Source: Ceratopteris richardii
Taxonomy: Eukaryota > Streptophyta > Polypodiopsida > Polypodiales > Pteridaceae
NCBI GenBank assembly: GCA_020310875.1
Contig: CM035435.1
Location: 71,500,492 to 71,564,491 of the forward strand
Direction of reading: 5' to 3'
Length of the DNA stretch: 64,000 nucleotides
Positions 57,644 through 64,000 of this stretch are shown one piece after another. How positions within the stretch are numbered: position 1 is the first letter of the stretch; each line of letters opens with the position of its first letter. The notes below the pieces were generated by a model. It was not told the origin of the DNA, ran no database searches, and saw nothing but the letters and a program-made list of their open reading frames with translations. The translations under genes and the position numbers were made by a program.

Positions 57644-58002
57644 TTTATATCTCATGAATGGTTTAGATTTTGGAGAAATGGATGCTACCATCATGTCCAG
57701 AACATGCAAAAACCCTAAGATTCACTGTTTATTTGTCTAATTCTGACATCTAGAGCCTTGGAAACCTCAAAAAGCACCAGAAAAGGAGCAGCCACAGAAA
57801 CGCGGGATTGGCCTCTGCAAAAGTTTTGTAGAGGCCAATCCCGCGTTTCTGTGGCTGCTCCTTTTCTGGTGCTTTTTTAGGTTTCCAAGGCTCTAGATGT
57901 CAGAATTGGACAAATAAACAGTCAATCTTAGGGTTTTTGCATGTTTTGGACATGGTGGTAGCATCCATTTCTCCAAATTCTAAACCATTCATGAGATATA
58001 AA
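57644..58002. repeat. Foldback 2: hairpin with 179-bp arms
   Basis: Arms 57644-57822 and 57824-58002 are inverted copies with about seven mismatches in 179 positions and a one-base loop (G57823). A transcript would fold into an almost perfect double-stranded stem. Its inner part is related to foldback 1. Confidence 0.95.
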
Positions 58003-58439
58003 TATTTTCATAGAATTTATGGTTTTACATTGGTTTCCTTTGTGTTTATGACATCATCTCCCTCTCAAAGCGATAAGTTCCATGCGAAGTAGCTATGTAA
58101 CTATGATATTTTTTGGAAATTGAATCTTCATAGTTATTGGTCTTCTTAGAGTTCTTTATATGTTGTATTGGAACACGATGATGATGGATATCCATGATGG
58201 TACTAGAAAGGGATTGTAGTATATCTAGCTAAAGAATCAAGGGCATGATTCTCATGATGGATATTACTCCTTTTCTGACTCAAATGATGATCTCTTTTGA
58301 TGTGGAATGGTGATCGTGGAAGTCTTAAACCCAGCTTGTATCTTCTTCCTAGGACATTTGAATATGATGTGGTTAGTGACAATACAACTCCCTTCTTTCA
58401 AATTTATGCACAACCTAGTTGAACAATGCAAATACTAGT

Positions 58440-58645
58440 TTTGATTCTAAGGGATTTGTTTTGCACACATACAATCTTTACGCAAGTTGATACAATTATG
58501 AACATATGATATAGATCAATGTGGACTTGAGCATGTGTAAGAAAGATTATGAAAAGTAGATTATCATAATGGAAATGTGATTTTACAAAATGTATCTCTT
58601 CAACAAGAATGATTACATAATCATGTATGGTCCCATCTAGTTTCT
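58440..58645. repeat. Direct duplication, copy 2
   Basis: Partner of 57350-57560, about 1.1 kb away, on the other side of foldback 2. Confidence 0.75.
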
Positions 58646-61307
58646 TTGGTTGTATGGTCATCACCTTCACATGAGCTACACACAAGTCAATATCTTTCAA
58701 AATAGAAGTAAGAAATGCATCTCCTTCCTCTTGGATGGCTTGAAGTGCTATTGATTATATCCAAAGTCTAGTGCATTAACTTTGAATCACTAAGTATCGA
58801 TAACATTTGCTTACTTTTTTGTTGCTTTTGCATTAGGAGAAACTTTAGGTTGTGCTACATATGATCTATGATGTGGTTGGTAGTTCTTATTCATTTTACA
58901 TCTATGCCTTGATTGACATTGTGACACAATTTATGGCATATGTTTCTTTTCTCATATGTGGGTAGTGTTCATTGACCTTATAGTAGTGACTTTATAGCCT
59001 CTACTTGATATGATGTTGGAATATGCATATGTTTCATGATGATTCCTTGAAGCTCTCCTTTTTGGATGACTTGGAATGGTTACTTCATGCATGTTTCATC
59101 AGCCATGTTCCATTTGGAGGTAGATTGAGTTCAAATGGTTCATCACCAATTATTAGTGGATCTATTATTCCCCTTTGTGCATGTCCTTAGAATCTTTTTA
59201 TAAATGGTCACATCTGTGGCAGTTGATCTTCATCATGCTCACAAGAATGATTCTATGGATGAGGGTATGAACTATTTTGATATTCTTAATCGACTTCACT
59301 CTATCATATTGAGCCACTCTATGATTGTATGGTGACCTCTGTTGCATGTAGACCACTTCATCCTCTCTGATGGAGCTTCATCCAAGGTGGTCATTATGTA
59401 CCTTGAGCATGGATAGGATATACCACAGAAACTTGTTAGTATAAAATAATCAATGATGCCTCTTATGTAACTTGAGTTCCAAGTTGAACCCTAAAACACT
59501 TTTTGTGCATGACATTGATCATGATGCAAAGGACTTGCTGATAACCTCCAATTTTCACTTGCAATGTTGTGTTGTAATTTCATGAAAACATTTCTAATAG
59601 TCAAACTCTTGCAGAAGTTTTTTGAAGAAAAGCAAGTGAGTATTATTCCAACAAGTCAACATGCATAGAACCACTAATATGACATGTACTTTTTAAGAAA
59701 TTACTATTAGATCTATAGTGGGAATTTTCCATCACTACTGTACTAGAATCTTGACTGATAAAAATCGATACATCAAAATTCTCCATATGACAATACAACA
59801 TGTAATATTTCAATGAATAAAATGAGCACAATTTAAAGAAACAAACAACATCTGAATGTAGAATGTACCTTACCTTTCACTATTCCAAGTCATCGATGAT
59901 TAGTATCTTTAATATGAATTTGAGCCTATAACCACATGTAGAAAAAAGATAAACATATATAAAATCAAATTCAAAAGGGATATGAAAAGAATATTAGTAG
60001 AGGTAGATTTTATTCTAGAAGAAGAACATTGATTTTTGAATCCTCTATAGATTAAAAATTTATTTATTTATTGTTTTGTACAAACAAAAGCATATGTATA
60101 TGAGTTCTTCATAAACTAAGGATTTGATTTCTTCATTGACTCCTTAGTCATGGTTGCATGCTAAACATACCTAGGCATATTTTCTTTTATGTGTAAGTAC
60201 TATGTGGAAATATCAATCATGTCCTCTTTATAATTCATGTTCCTAATGAATAACTTCTATAATCATGGCGAAATGCTTCCACACACATTTTCCTATCCAT
60301 ACTGTGTAATATTGGTGTCATAATTCTTTTGAAAAGAAGGAGAAGTAAGAGAAACTATTAACAATTTAAAGTGCTTCTTTGGTGTTGATGAAGCACTTAT
60401 TTCTTAGATGAATTACCTATGCAAAGGAAATATTGGTTTAATTCTTTTGCAAATATGAGAATCAAGAAAAATATATACCTCATTAGAAGAATATGGTGTC
60501 TCTGTCCTCCAACTCCACATGAAAGAGCTTCGAATGATGGTATTGTGTGCTTTTCCTCCTGAAAAATAGTAGATGAATACTGGAAAGTAAAATGAATAGT
60601 ACATCTTTGATCACAAAGAAAGAATGAACCACCTACTTGGACATGCATATTGTCATCTCATGGGAGAAAAATTTCTTTGTGAGTGATTCTATTATTGTTA
60701 CATCTTCTCCTTGGAGGAAATTGTGCGAGAACCCCATGGCTGCTAGAATTCAAGAGGTAAGAGAGAGAAAGATAGAAGAGAATCAAAATAACATGTATAA
60801 TGGACTAAGAAGTATCTGTACATAGAGAAAATTACTTTTTTGATATGTGTATGGGTCAAGGTGAGGTTTTCCATTCTATGTGAGTGAAAATGAGAAAAAT
60901 TTGAAAAAGTCATTTTTTGAGGTAGGGAAAGTTACGAGTTTGATGATGTGGCACTTTACTTTTGGAGCAGTTTGAAAAAAGAACTATTTTGAGTGATTTT
61001 ATTAAAAAATCCATAAAAAAAAGTAACTTCTGACATGTATATTAAAAAATGGGCCCTTTTTAGTAAGCAATAACTAACTCTGTGACTTAAAAAAAAAAAG
61101 TCATTTTTTTATTCACAAAGATGGACGGATTTGATGATGTGTAAAGTGGAATGTCTCTCTCTTTCTTTTGCAGAAGAGAGAGATGACCCTACTTGGGCCT
61201 AAAAAAAAGCGTAGTCTTGCCTACTAAAAAGTGCTCTATTAAATGCACTTTGTTCCCTCAAGCAAGAACAAGATTAGGCTTAATCCCTTAAAGTTAGGAA
61301 TCCTTAC
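58646..61307. other. Remainder of the TIR element
   Basis: AT-rich, with no frame above ~100 codons that shows a signature. The last 500 bp are rich in A and T runs and contain AATGGGCCC and TTGGGCCTAAAA words, which loosely mirror GTTGGGCCCAAAA near 54393. This may indicate subterminal structure beyond the 34-bp repeats. Confidence 0.4.
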
Positions 61308-61341
61308 AAGGCCCATGCAGGGTTCATTTTTTCCCCTAATG
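61308..61341 (-). repeat. Right terminal inverted repeat of the 7.14-kb element
   Basis: Complement of 54201-54234 with one mismatch; ends CCCCTAATG. Confidence 0.93.
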
Positions 61342-62614
61342 TATTCAACTTCATTTACTGGTTCATGTGGTAGATGAAGTTGCAATAGCAGGAATTGTCC
61401 ATAGTCGATGGATGTTCTTCTTAGAGCGCTTTATGAAGACATTAAAAGGGTTTGTTCGACAGAGAGCACGTCCAGAGGGTAGCATGGCAGAGGGATGGCT
61501 TGTACAAGAATATCTTGTATTCATAACAGAGTTTCTACGTATATCGAATCCCGAAATGCCTCGCTTATGGAGCGATGATGAAGATGTTCGTCTCGTAGGC
61601 GATGAACCACAAGGTAAAGGATTGCAAAGAAAAATGGATGCAGCTTTCAAAGAGAACGCAATGAAGTTTTGCATAGTTAACTCTGAGCCTATGCAAAAGT
61701 GGTTAGAAAGGTATGAAGTTGCCAAGGAAACTAACGCAAAGGAAAGAGCTCAGTTTCGAAGAAATCGTTCCACTCAATTTTTGCTTCTTCCAGAAAATCT
61801 TCGACCTCTCCCACCTTTTCCAACGAGCAGATGGCTAGATACAATGGTTTCACAAGCAAAGGCAGTAGGTGAAGATATCTCTGAAGAAGAAGAAGAAGAA
61901 CTTGCAAAAGGATGTGATTGGGAGTATATTAAATACAGTGCACTATGGTCTCATGGGGGACACTTTCGAATCGCATGAATCGATCAAGATAGGTCTACTT
62001 TTGATAGTGGAGTGATGGTCATTTTTTTGCAAAAAAGTAGAGCGAGTGCAAGAGATGATAATGCTCTAGAAGGTGAGTTAGATTATTGTGGTGTGATTCA
62101 AGACATCTTGAAACTATCTTTCAGAAAGTTTGATTACTTTGTTTTTTATGTGAAATGGTTCAAAGTAGTCACCTCTAGAAGAAACGAAACAGTGAGACGA
62201 GATAAGAGCGGTTTGCTTCAAATCGACTCCACAAGATTATGGACAGATGAAAAGGATACATTTGTACTTCCCGAACACTGTGAGCAAGTTGTTTTTATAC
62301 CAGATTCAAAAGACCCAGAGTGGCTATTTGTTTTACAAGTTGCTCCACATAGTAGACAAATTTTTGAAAACATAGATGTAGAAGAGAGTCCATCTCTAGT
62401 GGACTCAGAGATTCATTCGATAGTCGAGGAGGAAGAGATCATTGTTCGAGAAGAAGAAGTCATTGAAGAAGAGGTCATTGTTCAAGAAGACGAAGCAATA
62501 GACGATGATCAAGAGGAAACCAGCATAGCAAGCGATTTAGAAGTCATCCATATAGAGATAGATATTCTCGATGCATCGGATCTTCAAGAGGATGCTAGAA
62601 TAGAGGACTTTTGA
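61342..62614 (+). pseudogene. CACTA transposase, C-terminal part
   Basis: Continues the gene cut at 54200: IQLHLLVH…VDEVAIAG, then the conserved RFMKTLKGFVRQRARPEGS stretch of the DUF4218 region. The frame stays open to a TGA at 61976-61978. After it, the same frame carries a DUF4216-like domain (ELDYCGVIQDI to EQVVFIPDSKDPEW) to 62614 and ends in a long Glu/Asp-rich tail (about 62390-62614). The TGA is an internal nonsense change, because the domain order after it is that of intact family members. Confidence 0.85.
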
Positions 62615-62717
62615 ATAAAACACTTGTACGTACTAATTTTTGTTTTTTTTTGTTTATTCTCTATATTACTTTTCTTATCGCATGCTAATTATTTGAGTTC
62701 TTTTATTACAGAGCACG

Positions 62718-63398
62718 ATGGGAGACAGTCCTCCAGTCACTCCACATTCCATGACAGAGGAGCAGTTTTTGGAGTTCATCTCTCAGGTTCCTCCTGCGTA
62801 TATGGCCGCTGCATCACAGTATTGGATCGCTCGTGGTAGCACTCCTCCCGGCCTCACTCCTGGCGGCCTTACTCCTGCCGGCCTCACTCCCGCTGGCTTC
62901 ACTCCCACCTGTGTCACTCCCGCTGGTGTCACTCCTGCCGGTGTCACTCCTGCGGGTGGTGCTACTCCCATAGGAGGTATGTCTCCTAGCTTTGTGACTC
63001 CACCATGACCATCTTTGCAGCCATCTCCTACTGGGTCTACTAGTAGACATGTGTGTTCGACATCTCAGCGCGATACAGGTTCTGGCCCGTCTCGTAGATC
63101 GAGGTCACGCTCTGGAGCAGGAGGTTCTAAGAGTGGATCTACAGGTAGGTCTGGAGGCGGAGGAGGCGGTTGTTGTGGAGGCAGTGCGATGGACGTTGTG
63201 TCACCCGCTTCTACTCCTAGGACGAGTACCTCAGATATAGGTACGCCACGCAGTACACCATGTGGAACACCACGTACACCTTGGGGTGCTCATGACCATG
63301 ATGACTCCAAGGTGTATAGTATCCGAGATGGAGCTCCGGTGATGGATGCGGCTGGCAAAGCAATGCGTGCACGCATACGACAGCTTTGCTCCATCTAG
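62718..63398 (+). pseudogene. Second CACTA ORF: Thr-Pro repeat protein
   Basis: Starts MGDSPPVTPHSMTEEQFLEF. A run of about nine pentapeptide-like units (GLTPA, GVTPA, GFTPT and similar) lies at 62848-62960. A TGA at 63006-63008 interrupts the frame, which then continues in phase through a Ser/Arg/Gly-rich segment to TAG at 63396-63398. By position it would be the TNPA-like or Ptta/En-Spm (Transposase_24) partner of the transposase, but I see no firm motif in this part. Confidence 0.55.
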
Positions 63399-63875
63399 TT
63401 TGGACACTCCATCATTCTGAAATGGAGTGAGCAGGATAAACATCGGAAGAATTATATCACACAGATGATTTACTAGGAGTTCCGACCAGCCGATGGACAG
63501 TCTATTGTCAGTTCAGAGTGGATTCTGCACACTACACATGAGGTCATGTCCCATCGATGATCCGAGGCACGTGATGCATTCAGAGAAGGCTTACCAAAGC
63601 CTGTATGGTTAGATGCTGAGGAGTGGGACATGATTCGTGACAAGCAGCAGCAGACTCTTGATCGATATTGCCAGCAGCAAAATGCCACAGCCACACATTT
63701 AGATACAATTGGACCATCACATTTGGGCAGCGGCGGATATGACACGATGCATCATGAGTTTATAAGTACCATTTCATTTATTGAACTTATTTGTGTTAAA
63801 TTTCTCATGTCTGTTTCTCTAATCTTTTTATATTTGTTTCAAGAGCTGGCAATGGGTCGTCCTCCAACATGAATG
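63399..63875 (+). pseudogene. Continuation of the second CACTA ORF (decayed)
   Basis: Protein-like fragments in different frames include a segment with PVWLDAEEWDMIRDKQQQTL (63600-63660) ending near YDTMHHEF, followed by an intron-like stretch to TTTCAAG (63842). The spacing of Trp/Arg residues is reminiscent of plant Ptta/En-Spm transposases (Transposase_24). The assignment is tentative. Confidence 0.4.
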
Positions 63876-64000
63876 GAGGAGTCTTACGGATATAGTCATG
63901 GGTTGACTACACTATTGTAGGACTTGGAGGGACGCGATGCGGTAGTTTCATGGGAGCATTTGCGATGAGGTAGTTAATTTATAACTTGGTTTTTACTTGT

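Larger units (their letters stand above)
54201..61341. mobile_element. 7.14-kb TIR DNA transposon inserted in the CACTA transposase
   Basis: The ends are inverted repeats of 34 bp with one mismatch: CATTAGGGGAAAAAATGAAC… at 54201-54234 and its complement at 61308-61341. Across the insertion the transposase reading frame continues with the spacing expected for the family (…ISILT, then IQLHLLVH…VDEVAIAG), so both borders are supported by the disrupted gene. No clean target duplication is visible; at most 1 bp (T), although GTATTC occurs on both sides. I found no transposase inside. The element contains a decayed unknown gene near its left end, two foldbacks and a direct duplication. The superfamily is undetermined. 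Confidence 0.85.

Noticed and set aside
54185..61362. 16-bp target duplication (GTATTC…CATTA) of the TIR element
   Set aside because: The two sides only partly agree and the inverted repeats already include CATTAGGGG; the frame of the split gene fits a duplication of at most 1 bp.

Overview
The window looks like nuclear DNA of a land plant with a large, repeat-rich genome. The evidence is nested LTR retrotransposons, a CACTA (En/Spm) transposon with a plant-type TNP2 transposase, tRNA-derived dispersed repeats, and a plant-style type IIB Ca2+-ATPase. The lineage cannot be fixed from sequence alone. Only one gene looks like an intact host gene, the Ca2+-ATPase at 30618-33893 on the minus strand; nearly everything else is mobile DNA.

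Layout. Positions 1-11177 hold most of a Ty3/gypsy element (A), with the end of its 5' LTR, a broken gag-protease ORF, an intact RT-RNaseH-integrase ORF and a complete ~2.1-kb LTR. A second copy (B, 11183-20119) follows directly. Its 5' LTR lacks the first part, its gag-protease ORF is intact, its pol carries a ~545-bp deletion and its 3' LTR is missing. Copies A and B therefore have reciprocal lesions. Positions 20625-27337 are a minus-strand LTR element (C) with 448-bp LTRs in which I see no differences, a perfect 5-bp target duplication (GATAC), a tRNA-iMet primer site and a polypurine tract, but no recognisable protein. Its LTR carries a tRNA-like A-box/B-box pair and its leader carries a row of tRNA-like arms. 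Positions 28430-30060 hold a decayed Ty1/copia relic.

After the Ca2+-ATPase, 34125-41800 is a mosaic of three or four dispersed repeat families, some tRNA-derived, with a short CACTA-like end at 34283-34501 upstream of the gene. From 41801 to the window end is one large CACTA transposon whose right end lies outside. It holds a subterminal repeat array, long microsatellites and AT-rich minisatellites, a full-length copia element (D, 44023-50562, duplication TATAC) and a TNP2-like transposase. The transposase is split by a 7.14-kb element with 34-bp terminal inverted repeats (54201-61341). A second CACTA ORF with Thr-Pro repeats follows. The 7.14-kb insert encodes no transposase that I recognise. 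It carries a decayed multi-exon gene of unknown family and two related foldbacks, one with 179-bp arms that are about 96% matched.

How the parts relate: the order of nesting is CACTA into an old repeat, then copia D and the TIR element into the CACTA, and LTR element C into another copy of the same old repeat. The most unusual items are element C, the TIR insert with its unknown gene and near-perfect hairpin, and the A/B retrotransposon pair.
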